A DNA stretch of 52,856 bases from Albugo candida (GCA_040437565.1 JBDOQK010000089.1:1-52856); one strand, 5' to 3'. Shown: positions 23,190 to 36,397, counted from the first letter of the stretch. Numbers and translations: made by a program. The notes: generated from the sequence alone by a model not told the origin.

Positions 23190-24539
23190 CTATATACGTT
23201 AACGGTACTAATTAACTCATCAAGACAACGGAAGTGCACAAAACGTTAATTTCCTTAAGGAAAGCCGAAAGCGTGTGAATGTCTTGTAGACGCCATTTGT
23301 CTCACTTTACTTAAAAGGAATGTGGTAATCGATCTCGATCGTTTTGTCCACCTTGTGGGAAATGGTTAGATAAAGTGCTGTTTTTTAGGAGTATATAGAT
23401 ACATGCCGGAAAGCTCGAAAATAAATTTAAACGCGAAGAAATGCGGAGTACTACTGATGATAATATTCAGATTGGTATAATGCGCGATCTACAAGGACGA
23501 ACGTCAATTCGACTTGATACTAAAAATTAGAACTGAGGCACAGGGAAGCTGTTTTTAAGTGTGATACTCTCAATCACGAAGCTCTCAATGGTACTGATTT
23601 CATGGGAAAGAGCTTAAGATTATTTGGTGACTACAAACACGCTAGGGTATGTCCGTATACGTTAGAAAAGCACAAAGGCGTTGTCACTGAATTTAGTGTA
23701 AGAATCCGGATTTACCTTGTCTTCGTGAAGGGGATGGAGGAACATTGACAGAACTGCTTGATCAGAAGAGAAAGTTAACATAATCGATGAAGGCTTGCAG
23801 GATTTGTTGGCAAGATTTTACGGGCCAAGAAAGAAGACGAGATTGTAAAACATTTTTACTGCAAAGGTATTGCTCGGATTGAAAAATTGTGCCCATTTTT
23901 GATTTTTTTCGCATGAATCCGCTGAGCCGATCTCGGTGCTATAGTGGTGCATCGATCTCATCAGATGCTTTCCATTTTTTTTATGTTTAATAATTAGGAG
24001 TAAGACGACATCGAGCAAAGGTCTTGTTGCTTACAGAAAAGGTCAACGAACCGCTACCGAGCTACAATTTATAAGATATATCAATCTCAAATGACAAATA
24101 GGGATATTTACACCAAATTGCTGGTATTGGATGCTTATATAGACCAGGGTATGAGGGTAGATGATAGGGAACAAGTCAGAATGGTATCGAGTGCAAGTTC
24201 TAAGAAAAGGTCAGTGCTGGGTGCTTTAAAAATTCGCAACCGTTTTCCATATTTCGGGTTACCAACTGCTTCGATTTCCTGCATCTACACCGCCATTGTC
24301 GGGAAAACCGAGAGATAGTTTTTTTTGCTCGACAAAACAAGGAGAGCAGTAGATCGTGCTTTCGATACCATGCGTCAGAATGGCTCCGCACCGTGGCGTT
24401 TTTATCAGGTCATCTTACAAGAAATATGCTATGGTTTGTATCTAGCGTACCCCCGGTAGCCTGTAAGAAGTACCTAGTTCTTCACCACCTGTGATAGCCA
24501 AAGAGCCTGAATCAAAGAAACTAAAATAGTCAATATGCA
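23190..24539. other. Intergenic DNA with short coding-like scraps
   Basis: No gene was supported. Around 23540-23700 a + strand frame gives an ordinary-looking peptide, but it is short and unrecognised. A 75-codon frame at 24091-24318 just precedes the gypsy relic and might belong to it. Confidence 0.35.
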
Positions 24540-25400
24540 ACAAGTGAGCAAAACGTATTGAGCATCTCGAATCACCAATGCCCATGCTATACATTTTCCA
24601 GATTGTTGAAAGCTTTACTTATTACAAATTCTACCACAGCACTGCCAATACAATTGTTCTACAATGGACTTATCGTGAGCGCAGTCGACCGAATATTTAC
24701 TTTCTCTTCAATACAACGTACTGAGAATATGCAGGAACGCTAACATGGAGCCAAACCCTACCAAACAAGTTTTGGGGCGGGAGAACTATTTGTGGTGGAA
24801 TAATGTCTCTATTCAAGTTACTCGACGCATTGCTTTGTGATCCAAGAAGAGGAGCCGAGTTGCACCGATCGATATGCTACTCGAAGCGTATCTACAAGAA
24901 CCATGCTCGTGGATGATGGGAAATTTGTATACATTGCTTCCTTCGAATCGGAAATAGCGAGTTTTGCTGATGCATACGAGAAATAAAAGACCGCTAAAAA
25001 CCGTTCTCAACTAGTTCGCATGGACTGAAAAGATATCCACTACGTTGTGGGTGATGCTTCACCCATACGAAGATTTAGCATTTTTTTAGCTTTTTTAGTA
25101 GTATTCATTGAGCCGAAATGATAGCACATATTTCGACAGCCTGAGAAATGCGCCCCAGTTCCTGATTGCTAATTCGCAGACGACAACCTCTTTAGACCCT
25201 CAAAAATTCCAGTCGATTATTTGAATGTTCATAAAAACAATGGAATATCGTCAACGGAAAAAATGAAACATTTTGGAGGCATGAAATCATGATAATACTT
25301 CTTGTATAGACAGCAAGATTTCACTTTTTTAAAAGGATCACCGTAATCATGCATTAATTTTCAATTCGCATTAGGTCATGCCCCAGTACCGAAGTACACC
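24540..25400 (+). mobile_element. Ty3/gypsy reverse transcriptase / RNase H relic
   Basis: The DNA aligns with the gypsy fragment at 52276-52750 (opposite strand): both share gtcaatatg-acaagt, gagcatctcgaat and accaatgcccatgct, then the LRICRN block typical of the end of the gypsy reverse transcriptase palm and thumb. Further right, about 24860-25080, W- and HP-containing blocks fit the start of the RNase H region. It is a decayed internal fragment; no LTRs were found. Old, with many breaks. Confidence 0.5.
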
Positions 25401-28400
25401 ATTCCCAAATTGCAGCGCTGGGATATATAATCTGATGCGATTAAACTACGAAATTTCTAGAGCGACGGATATCCGGGCTGATTTGAACGGCCGGGGGCAA
25501 CCCGTGCTTTCGATTTTTGCAATTGCGCACGCGTAGAGGTGGTCGCTGTGATGAGAATTGTGATAAATGAAAGCTGACTTTAATTCATGCGTCGATAAAG
25601 ATGAAAGAAAGGCAAAATCAATTATTATCCCCGTCACACATCTTCAGAAGAAAGAATGACCTACTGTAGAAAAGTATGAATCAGATTTTTACAGTCGCTT
25701 GAGACACTGATCTGTGCATTGGTTTATTGATGTAACTAATTTTATTCGTGCGGAACATCACGTAATCAAATTCAAGTATTAGATGAGAAAGTTAAAATCT
25801 TAATGGACATGAAGAAATATGTAAACTTTTTATAAAGCTCACCATCCAACCATATGCAATGAGATGATAATATTTGGCATCGATATAATTAGGAAAATTT
25901 GTGCAAGTGCGTTGGGTTCCAAACCATTAGCAGACTAAATGAAAGCAGAAATTTGCTTGCTTACTTTCTGTATTCGCCACATAGATTTCAGACGAAGGAA
26001 CCAATTTGAAAAAAGAGCTCTATCGTGAAGTTGTGTGGGTCCTAAGATCATTACATCCTGGCTGAAAGAGGGAGTAGAATTTACTGGAATATACAAGGTT
26101 ATACTCAGAGAATGGAGATCTCAGTACGCCAAGATTGTTTATTTGATACTGTCGCCAATCCATTATTCGATGAGACACTCCATACCGACAGAATTTGAGT
26201 AGAGAGTAGACGCAGTCTACATAACCAAAAGTTTGAATCTGTTCATATCCGTGAAGGTGTGACTACTAATAAGCATCGAAGAGACTAAGAAGAGAGTAGA
26301 TATAGCTCTAGTATATAACTGAAGTAATGCATTTCAAGTGAAGAAGCTGGAGAAAATTACATTGATGATATAGTGTTCTTCTCAGCATTTATATAGCACA
26401 CGTAAAAAAAGCATTCTTCACTTCATGTCCGTACATGGAAGCTGTCTTTATAACTGCTTGTTTCAATATTTTTCATCGCGTCGATGACATGTCTGCAGTA
26501 TAAGATCTGGTCTAGGCAAAATGCGGCATTTGAAACTCTCTGTACATGAGCTACGACGTAATTCAGAAACTAAAACATTTCTTGTGTTAATCTTACGTGA
26601 TTTCACGTGCTTTCTCTATTACTGATCTCTTCTCCAAACATCTATAGCCTTGAACCTAGACACACTGATTCGTTGCTCAAGTTATTACAAGCCATGACAA
26701 GCTTCCCTTTTCACCGGGCTTTAAATATGTCGAAGTGCAAGAAAACTTATGCTAAGGAAAGCCGTTTTTCTTTCTTTCTGCATCTCAACTCTGATTACAT
26801 AAATAACTACGGGTCGCAATTGGCGCAGGGTCTCTGTTCATGAGTCTTTTATCTTAGTTGCTCGTGAAATAGGAGCAAATGTCTTTGAGCTGAAATAAAC
26901 GATAGCCTTATTACGGCAGCATATATTTCTCTTTGATCTTGTAGTCGCCGCTAGGTGAGATTATTTGGACATACTTTTAGCATGACTTGGAAGGTATGTA
27001 GATTTCAAGCTTCTTCTCAAAGGTTAGGTTCAACTCCTCGTCAACGTATACTGATTGTGCTCCTGCATGTGAATTCATGTCAAATACTTCAATGGTGGTA
27101 TGATCTAATTGATGAAATATGTTTTTTTTTCACTCACACGCGTCCGTAAGTCACTAAATTCATCACAACTCTATGCCTTTACTCTTAATATTATTCATCG
27201 ATTCATCATTGTCTTTTCCATTCTGTCATAGAACCAAGGATTTGGTAACGAATACAAATCTGGGTTTACGGGATCCTAGTCGGCGTTGATGCGCTGAAGT
27301 AAGTCTCGCCATTGCATATATTTCAGTAGCATTACAAGCCAGTGCGGCAAGTATGCGGATGTAATATTCCAGAGATATTGCTAACCTTTTTTTTCATTTT
27401 TTTTAGCTTTGAAATAATACTATCTCCAACGGCGTTCATCACAGTCGATTCGCTTCTTCTTTTTTTCATGTCTAATCGGTCGATTTATAATGAACCAATC
27501 ATCATGATATCGTCTATATTTAGTCTGAATATAGGATTATTCCATTTTCTGATCATAAGTGATGTCCTGCGTCCTTAAACCAATACGCCTCGATAATCGC
27601 TGACAGAATCAAAACAGTATCTAAGAAAGGTTGTAGCTAACAGAGCAATACCACGCCCCTGTTGGGAATAGAATAGAAGGATGAATGAGAAGCTTCAAAC
27701 CATTCCTAGCGTGCACCTTGTTGCTTCATCAGGTAGAAGTTGATTGTGATAAAAGCACTTTGTATGCTTAACACTGGGTAGAATGCAGATCCGGTGCAGC
27801 CAATCAGATTGAAGTGACTACCTTGCAAAAGGACGTGCACATCACAATACTCATGAAGTATTACTTTATGAGTTAGCAGGTAAAACGACTCATAGTGGAG
27901 TATTTTATTCCAAATTAAGATTCAGGAATTTCACCATGTGTCAGTAGGAAATAACTGTGGAATGGTCCTCAAGTAAAGGCTAATCCTCTTCCCAAATGCG
28001 CCCGCAAAAGCGTTTCTTTGCCTACAGAAGCGCTATCGATGTAGCACTCCAAACCATCGGACCACTTTTATAGACTCAGAAACGTACACTGGCACAGCCT
28101 ATAATCACTACAACGTTTCTATCAGTATGGTTGATCAAAGTGCGTAAATAGAAGATAAGGAATTGTTATGGTGCAAGACGAATACAAAAAGCTGCTCTCT
28201 GGCCGAGTGCGCCGCAGATGGTATTTGATCAGCTGTAGCGTTGTTGGAACACATAATCAGGATCGTTTTGCAAAATAATGTCAGGTGGTGTATTCTTGCT
28301 CATAGATAGTGACTTAAAATACACTTATATTTACTATGCAGAAGAGTTGTGTCATCGTATGTGGGAGCCACAGTGACGTTCGTGGGCGAAAATGGTAATG

Positions 28401-28699
28401 CGAAAATCTTTTCATGTGATCGCTTTCAATAAAGCCGAACATCAATATTCTTGGAGTCAAGGGTATTGAAAGTGAAGTGACTTGGGAGATGTTCGTATTG
28501 ATAGACGCCATCAATACATCAAGGGCGATAGAAAAACTTAACACTTAGCTTCTATGGTTATATGAAAGTAGGGTTGAAAAGAGTCATACAGTAGTCAGGG
28601 ATGATACCCTTTCTGCATCGTGCGAGTGATAAAGATTGCATCTTGGTAGGTTTGATTCTACGAATTATATTTATAGCTTGCAGAGAACTTGGTGAAGAC
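25401..28699. other. Intergenic DNA right of the gypsy relic, ending in the downstream flank of copy 5
   Basis: No gene was supported. About 27270-27640 (tagtcggcgttgatgcgc, then gctgacagaatcaa) and 28110-28300 match the downstream flanks of copies 3 and 4. The stretch 25400-26950 may continue the gypsy relic but shows no motif I can name. Confidence 0.45.
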
Positions 28700-28950
28700 C
28701 TGAAGGAAAACTTTAGCTGATCGATAGCTCTCCAAATCGGTAGAAGCGTATTCAAGCATACTCGCCTTGGCAGGAATCGCTTGCTGTGAAACTGAGTACC
28801 TCCCCACATTCTTCTTGAATTACTGCATCATACCGAGCCTACTTTTTTTTGAATTCGAAGACATTTGGTCGAGTGATAGAGATATCCAACACTTGCCCTG
28901 CATCCACATTTAAAGCTCCACACTCCTTATTACAATAACCTTCTCAAGGA

Positions 28951-28955
28951 CACCT
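28951..28955. repeat. Target site duplication of the copia element, left (cacct)
   Basis: cacct directly precedes the 5' LTR and is repeated directly after the 3' LTR at 33640-33644. Five bases is the usual size for Ty1/copia. Confidence 0.85.
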
Positions 28956-29103
28956 TGTTGGAAGGACTTAAGAATATGCTTTAGGTTCCTAGTCAGACTT
29001 GGTACTCAGTCTAAACGTTTGGTCAGGACTTTAGTTTTCTAAGAATAAAACCTTCCTTTCGGCAATTTCTTGGAACGCGACCATCTTCGCTCACCTTCTC
29101 ACA
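28956..29103 (+). repeat. 5' LTR of the copia element (148 bp)
   Basis: It starts TGTT and ends ACA (TG...CA). It aligns over its whole length, without gaps, with 33492-33639. Confidence 0.85.
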
Positions 29104-32077
29104 GGTTATGAGCCTAACCAAGATTCTATCAGCCAAAAACATGGACGAATCCGACGGATCAGATGAGCAAGAGATTGACAAAATGATGCTGTTGCTGGAG
29201 ACATTCGGAAATCGACTGGACAAAATCGAGACCGAGCAGAGCATCAGCTCGCCCGTACCAGCACCACCTACGCGAACAGAGAGCATATTTGCTGGTCCAA
29301 GCAACCTAAGGAAAGGGTTTGACAATGTCATCCCTGGATGCGAAACCGATGCAGCATCGTGGAAGCGGGATGAGAAGAAGCTTCGTACATGCCATGCAAA
29401 ATAATGCGCTGGACGGGCTAAATTGAGTGAGATCCCCAGCAGCAAGGGTTAAGAAGCTCGCCGTTTAGCCATTCGACGGGATAAAAACCTACCTTTGACT
29501 TGGACTGCCGTTAAGAAATGGGATTATCGTTTCTTGCGGCACCATCGCATGCGCAACAAGAGCCGGCAAGATTTGGAGTGAGGAGGTGAAGTTGGACTGC
29601 CTTGGACGGCATCTCAACGGGATAGCTCTTACCTATTACAAGCAGCAAGTACCTCAATGGATAAATCGATGATACAGCGTTGAAGAAGTGATGGACTGGA
29701 TCAACTAAGTGTTTCGACCCAACATCACCAGAACGCAAGCAACGCGCATGTTTACCGCAAAAAAAAGAGTGAAAGTTCTTGAAGCGAGCATGTTTTGTCC
29801 TGAGGGTAGTAAGTGAAGCAGTCGGTGGAGAAGACGATACGCTCCTGGGAAGCGTTATCGAGTACGCAAAGTCTGATTTCAAACAAGCTCTGATGGCCCG
29901 TGCCAATACAATAAGAGAAGACACCGGAAGGCAAGCACAGGAACTGTGTCAGTTTGCCCAGCTTATGGATTAAGACACCATCAGTAAGGCTCCAAGAGGC
30001 CCGAAGAAATGGAATCGAGACCGAATGGGCGCAATAAAGGAAACCAAGCTAAAGAAGCAAACGAACTGTTACAATTGCGGGAAAAGTGGACATATGAAAA
30101 GGCATTGCCTGAAACAGAGCTTCTCCAGCAACGAAGAAAAAAAGACATCGTCGTAGGGAATGGATACAAACATACTACGCTGGAACAAACGTAGAAAGTA
30201 TGGATATTAGACAGCGGATTCAGCAGGCATCACGTGACGGATATGAACACGTTGCAACATCGCAAGAAATGAAACAAATCATGCATAATTCCCAATGGGA
30301 TGGACATGAAGATGGGATGGACAGGATCGGCGAAGATTATCGCAATAGTCAACGGTTTACCGAGGAATATTTACTTGAACGACTTGCAACATTCGGAACA
30401 CCTCCCTCAGAACATTGTCTCGTATGGAAAGTTGGAGGCAATAGGATGCAAATTGACGTATCAAGCAGATGGATAGAAAGTTGTCCAGTGTACTTCTGAT
30501 GGTGCGATCGTGTTCAAAGTGAGTATGGTCAAGAATTTTTATCGTTATCGATGCAGAAGGGCGAGAACACGTCTCCAGTGTCATGGAGATACTCGCTTCA
30601 ATTGAGTCCGTGGAATAAACAAACAAGAAAATGAGCAATCTTTTACACTTCCATAAATATATCGATATTGATGACCGTCGGTGTTTGAGTGCATTACTTG
30701 CGCAGGAAGCAAGCAAACAAAGAACAAACAGTCTCCGAAAGATACTGGTATGAACTCACCAACGGAACAAATTGGTGGAGTCATATGCAGTGATATGAAG
30801 GGTTCAATAACGCCTCTAGACCGACGTGAAAATTGATAGGTGGTCAATTTTATTGACTACAAATCGAATTATTGTCGGGTATTCTTGGCAAAAACTAAGA
30901 CTGAAGCAGCTCTAAAGTTCCACCATTTCCTGATTCACTTCGTGAGGCTATTCGATTGCAAGATTCATGTTCTACGAACGGATGGCGGTGCTGAATACAG
31001 AAATATCGACCTTTATTGCAAAGAAGAGGGTGTACGAAGACAAATCAACGAGGCCGGAAACCAAGCATCGAATGAGAAATTTGAACAAATGCATAGGACA
31101 GTCATAAATCCAGTGCGGTCTATGATATTTGGAAGATCCATGGCGCTATCTTTTTTGGCAGATGCCGCGGAATACGGGACTTGTATTCTTAATAGAAGTC
31201 CAACCAGAGAGAGTGTAGGAAGACAATCTCCTTTGAAGTTTCTGACTGGGAAGGATACAATTCTTGTTGATGTCGTAACAATCGGCTCACCTTGTTCGGT
31301 TCGAATTCGCACTGGAAAAAAATCACCTCGCAAAGCGAAGTGAGCGAGGCATTGTTATGGGAAAATGTGATGAAACAAAAGGGTACAAAGTGTATATACC
31401 CAAATCAAAGACTGTTTCCAGTCTAAACACTTATCAATTGAGGAGTCAACGCTGGAAGGAGCAAATGGAAATGAAAATATCAAACGACGTCAACAGGATT
31501 TGACAGATATAGACGTGCAAGCTCATGCGGATGCCATTGTTAGAAGGAAATCAATCACGACTTCTGCAAGAAGGCGAACGAATCTCAACAAGAAGGACCC
31601 AAGAAACAAGATGGTTACCAAAACCAAGGAGGCAAAGCTTCAGCTCGAGAGATCGCTTCAGTGCTTATTGAGCCGGATCCGAAGACGTACAACCAAGAAA
31701 TTAAGTCAGGCAAGCATGTCGAATGGAAGGAGGCTACAGACGCAGACCTAGCCACACTGGAGGAAATCCGAACATGGATGATTGTACCAAGAACTAAAGA
31801 TATCAAAGCATTAATTACAAAGTGGGCAGTGAAACAAAAAAAGGACGTAAAGGGGAATTTGGAACGGTCCAACGCTAGATTGGTTGCCTGCGGGAACGAA
31901 CAAGTACTCGGAGTCAACTACAATATGACATTTGTAGCAGTCTTGGATTTAGGGACAGCAAAGCTCATACTAGCTTCAGCGATGATCTAGGGAATGCCAT
32001 CGAGGCATGGTGACGTTACTAATGCGTACGTAAATGCACCAACAGGAAAGAACTTGGATCTGTACTTGCACATGCCT

Positions 32078-32309
32078 CAAGGAATGGAAATTTCGGTTTC
32101 CAAGATTAATGAGCTCGGTGTTACTAGTCATCGTCAAGTAGTANNNNNNNNNNNNNNNNNNNNNNNNNNNNNNNNNNNNNNNNNNNNNNNNNNNNNNNNN
32201 NNNNNNNNNNNNNNNNNNNNNNNNNNNNNNNNNNNNNNNNNNNCAAGGAATGGAAATTTCGGTTTCCAAGATTAATGAGCTCGGTGTTACTAGTCATCGT
32301 CAAGTAGTA
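32078..32309 (+). other. Assembly gap 2: 66-bp exact flanks (32078-32143, 32244-32309) around 100 N (32144-32243)
   Basis: The 66 bases left of the N run are repeated exactly to its right, the sign of an unmerged contig overlap. The duplication should not be read as part of the copia element. Confidence 0.9.
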
Positions 32310-33491
32310 CTGTGATTACAGAAGAGCGTTTATGGGTTGGACCAAGCAGGACAGCTATGGGGTCACCTTTTGCATCAAAAGCCAAGCGATGCAGGTTTTA
32401 AGCAACGTCTCGCAGACTCATGTTTATGTTACGACCAAGGCACAAAAGAAACTACGGTTTTGAGAGTATATGTCTACGATATACTGATAACGGGGACAAG
32501 TCTTTCGAGAATCGAGGCGACATTTGATAGTCTTTCAAGTCTTTCATTTAAGCTACTCAGACACGTCAGCAAGCTTCTGGGAATGCAAGTTCGGTACAGG
32601 GAAGAAGATGGACACTCTTTGGATCAGGAACCGTGCATATGCGAATTGATAACGAAACTGGGTCTGGATGAAGCACATCCAGTTTTCACGCCTATCGGTC
32701 AAGACTACAACGATAGCACAAAATCAAATTCGGACCGGGAGATGCGTTCAGTCAAGAAGCCAAATTTCAAGAACTTCCAGTCTTTGGCTGGAAGCCTTTT
32801 ATGGTTTTCGCGTTGCACTTGTCCAGACATCAGTTTTGCTACACACAAGCTGACGAGACGTACTCATGCCCCAACAGCACCTGATTGGCCGTTAGGTGTC
32901 GAAGTGAGGAGTGATCTCAAGGGAACAAAAAGTCTAAAGCTCTATTTTGGGTGGTGAAGTATGCACCAATCTCAGAGAAGTCACTCTAGAAGCGTTTCCA
33001 GATGCTGATGATGCGGCGGATAATGAAACGAGAAAGAGAGTATCCGGTACAGCATTCATTTTGAATGGAATGGCGATCAGCTGGCCATGAAGGAAGCAGC
33101 ACTCGGTGGAATTATTTACGATGGAAAAGGAGTTAGTAGCAGCATCGAAGGCATTGCAGAAATTACGTGGAGGAATGGAATTATTCAAAGAGTTGAAAGT
33201 CAAACTGAAGGAGCCAATCATCTTATGGTTTCATAACCAGGCGGCTATCAGTCAGTTCTTAACGAAGCTACTTCAATCAAGGCTAAGCATATCAAAGTCC
33301 GACTGAAGTTCGTCAGAGCTGTCATTGTCAACCAAATTATCGCACGAAGGTACGTGCGCACATCTATAACGATTTTCGACTTGCAGCTAAAGGCGTTTCC
33401 GACACAGGATTTAGAGAGTTATGGAAGTTACGGGATTGAACGATGCAAGTTAATGTTGACAGAATTTCAAGTGAAACCAGAAACGGAGGAG

Positions 33492-33639
33492 TGTTCGAAG
33501 GAGTCAAGAATGTGCTTCCGGTTTCTAGTCGCACTTGATAGTTAGTCTAAACTATTGGTTAGGATTCTAATTTTCTAGGAATAGAACCTTACGTTCGGCA
33601 CTTTCGTGGAACGCGATAACTTTCGCTGACCTGCCAACA
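33492..33639 (+). repeat. 3' LTR of the copia element (148 bp)
   Basis: Same length as the 5' LTR, with about 78% identity by hand count. It is followed by the target duplication cacct at 33640-33644. Confidence 0.85.
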
Positions 33640-34466
33640 CACCTACCATCCGAAATGGAAGCAAATCTTCGATCGAATATCTAATGCAGAAGTCAGAAAA
33701 GTATAGCATGCTACGATGGGAGTTTCTGACCGTCCAGTAATATTGATTGAATTAGTGGTACTAAGAGAAAATAGCGCCGTGAAATTTTAACTACGCTTGA
33801 ATTGTGGCATATCAACGAACAAGAAAATTGGTCCGGAATATGAATCACTATTTTGCAAAGCTTCTTGCCCGGTTCTGTTCCAGAAGAAACGCATTGCGAA
33901 ATGGTATATAATGCTTTCTTTGATATAATCAGAAAATCAATGTGTGAAGGGAATAAAGCATCATTTTCTAGATAAGTGCTCCAAGCAAATTTTACACTAC
34001 TCTCGTTGCCCCAACTCATGCTTTACCCACAAATAACTTGTAGCTTATGATCTAACCAATGTTTCCGGGACGTCTTCTTCCTTCAAGACCTCTCACTTCC
34101 ATTTTGAGGTAGATCTTGCCTTGGGAAGGTTAAAAAGCAATGCTTTTACAGATAGTGTTAGACAAATTTCGGTTACTTGCACAGTGATCGGTCCACGAGT
34201 ATATCTACACTGATGCGAAAAAGTCCAGTAGCCTTTAATATCACAAAGAAAAAAATCTGTGTGCGTTCTTCGTGATCTCCAGGTCCGTACTTGATAGTTT
34301 ATCTAGCAGCCGCTAATGCCATTCTAGATGAAACATGAGCCATACAAAAAAGGTAGTCGCTCAATAATTCGTGAATTATGGAAGTTTGCAAGCATACTGA
34401 CATCTCATTTACAGTTCTATGAATCGGTCTTACCGCATAATCCAAATCATGGGGACCTCTATAGTC

Positions 34467-35104
34467 GTCCATATTGGGAAAAATAGGATATGCTGTGACG
34501 AATACAGAAGAGGCGCGGATAGTTTTTCGACAAGATGATCATAATATTCAACACCAACTTCGTATTCAATACCACTGCATACTCCGATAAAGATCGTGGC
34601 TCGCAAATGTTACGTTGCCGTGTTTAAGGCACATGCAAATATTGCTACATTGAATTCGTTGTAACCAGTTGATATTTCTCTATGCTGTCCGATCCGCCCG
34701 CCATTCGGATAGATGCAGCAAGCAAAACGCGTTTGNNNNNNNNNNNNNNNNNNNNNNNNNNNNNNNNNNNNNNNNNNNNNNNNNNNNNNNNNNNNNNNNN
34801 NNNNNNNNNNNNNNNNNNNNNNNNNNNNNNNNNNNGTCCATATTGGGAAAAATAGGATATGCTGTGACGAATACAGAAGAGGCGCGGATAGTTTTTCGAC
34901 AAGATGATCATAATATTCAACACCAACTTCGTATTCAATACCACTGCATACTCCGATAAAGATCGTGGCTCGCAAATGTTACGTTGCCGTGTTTAAGGCA
35001 CATGCAAATATTGCTACATTGAATTCGTTGTAACCAGTTGATATTTCTCTATGCTGTCCGATCCGCCCGCCATTCGGATAGATGCAGCAAGCAAAACGCG
35101 TTTG
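34467..35104 (+). other. Assembly gap 3: 269-bp exact flanks (34467-34735, 34836-35104) around 100 N (34736-34835)
   Basis: The same overlap pattern as the other gaps. It makes part of CCG copy 5 appear twice. Confidence 0.9.
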
Positions 35105-35495
35105 CGCAGCTATAAGAATGCACAGCGGTTTCAGCTGTCGCATTACTGCAATTTTACAATTCGATGAAGAAGTCATGAACTCCAAATGCTCAAGACGTGT
35201 CTCTGCGACGAGGCCGCACTGAGTCTCATGACGGCAGGCTACCCTTGCTCGCATAAAAGAGCATCCAACTAGATGCTTCTAATTTTTCTGCGGCGGAGGG
35301 CGGTTTCGAGTTGTGTGCACAGATAGACGTGAGCCAATGACGATCTACTTCGCCAATTTTTGTCAGACAGAACTGGCACCTGACTACGCCATTTTTGAGA
35401 GTGAATTTTGGAATGAGTATTCCAGGCTAGTTGGCAACACTAACCTTTCCAGAAGACACACAAATGAGACGAGAAGCCAATGTTGATGCACCCTA

Positions 35496-36248
35496 ATAAA
35501 ACAATCAAAAGTGAGAGATGCGTTTGAAAGTTGTCTGATCCTTCAGACCAATTATATCGCTGAAAAAGTAGCGCACTGTAAACATTCTATGGAATAAACT
35601 GGTATGCATTTCTATTCTATTCTCTTTACCACGCGAGGGCAATATAGGTCGATTGAAATTGAGACAGACTATGGCTTTATTGAAAAATAAAATGGAATCT
35701 TGGACAAGAAGCTCTAATGGAAGGTGTAATTCGTACTCCGTAGGTAAACAGACTGAATTTTTTTGTACTTCGGTTTCTGCTCTCCGCATTTTCAATATGC
35801 TGTAAGGTGTGTAGTCAAAATTCAAGGGAAGACACGTAAGAAAAATCGAATTTTGGGATGAGCAAAATAGGATTTTCTATTGTTCCCCAGCTTGAATTTT
35901 TGGTAAACGTCGAAAGAGACAATGGCCAGTAAGCAGCACACGGCTTGAGTTAAGATGTGGCCTAAAACAGATTCAGTGTCGAATCATGCTGCATTGAGCT
36001 GTGTTCTCTTTGAAATGCCAGCCAAATTGACAACATGGCGTTGTGTATGCAGACATGGTACGGCAGGACCCAAAGACATTGAACCTGGAATCGTTTTTAA
36101 TTGCATATTTAGGCGTGATCGTCTGATTGCATTGGTATAATCGAGAATACTAACGAGGAATACCTTATGCATCTGATGATAGCAGCTGGACTAGTGTGTA
36201 GTTGAGCAAGAGGAAAAGTGACTGAGTATTGAAATAGACTTCAAAATA
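35496..36248. other. Upstream flank of copy 5
   Basis: No gene was seen. About 35915-35930 (gagacaatggccagtaagcag) and 36170-36230 (atagcagctggactagtg) resemble the upstream flanks of copies 2 and 4. Confidence 0.45.
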
Positions 36249-36397
36249 TTGCGTTCCACTGACGAGCACCAATGGAACAATGTGTTATATCTCCTATTCG
36301 TTACAGCAATCTTAGCTACTAATTTCTCTACAACTGACTCTCACATTCATTTGGACGGAACACGGAACAGTATACCGCGTTTCTTGAATAATCAATT
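36249..36397 (+). pseudogene. Signal-peptide-like ORF, divergent from copy 5, cut by the gypsy LTR
   Basis: The frame opens MRSTDEHQWNN and continues LYLLFVTAILATNFS, a likely signal peptide, followed by polar residues. It is the counterpart of the short frame at 21802 (see there). Host-like sequence ends at about 36397, where the 5' LTR of the gypsy element begins, so the insertion probably cut the gene after about 50 codons. The downstream remainder could not be identified right of the element. Confidence 0.4.

Larger units (their letters stand above)
28956..33639 (+). mobile_element. Ty1/copia LTR retrotransposon, old and broken
   Basis: Family and parts in order: 5' LTR 28956-29103; gag region about 29108-29970; CCHC zinc knuckle (CX2CX4HX4C) near 30066-30108; protease region about 30200-30560; integrase core about 30660-31350; reverse transcriptase about 31720-32870 (YVYDILITG block near 32470); RNase H about 33100-33400; 3' LTR 33492-33639. 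The order integrase before reverse transcriptase identifies copia. The two LTRs differ at about 32 of 148 positions (about 22%), so the insertion is old. The coding part has several breaks. An N gap with a 66-bp duplicated flank lies in the reverse transcriptase region. It is inserted in CCG copy 5. Confidence 0.9.
28700..35495 (-). pseudogene. CCG-type secreted protein, decayed copy 5, split by a copia element
   Basis: The larger part (33645-35495) carries the start region, the CxxC blocks and the block corresponding to residues 400-490 of the intact protein (right to left). The C-terminal part (28700-28950) carries the ECGAL and DISITRP blocks and a MLEYASTD end. The two parts meet exactly at the 5-bp target duplication of the copia element at 28956-33639, so the element landed inside the last CxxC module. 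The gene has many other breaks. A 269-bp assembly duplication and N gap lie inside it. Its extended end, ASTDLESYRS, resembles the extended end of copy 2. Confidence 0.8.

Noticed and set aside
29023-29445. 140-codon - strand frame
   Set aside because: It is antisense to the copia LTR and gag region; a shadow frame.
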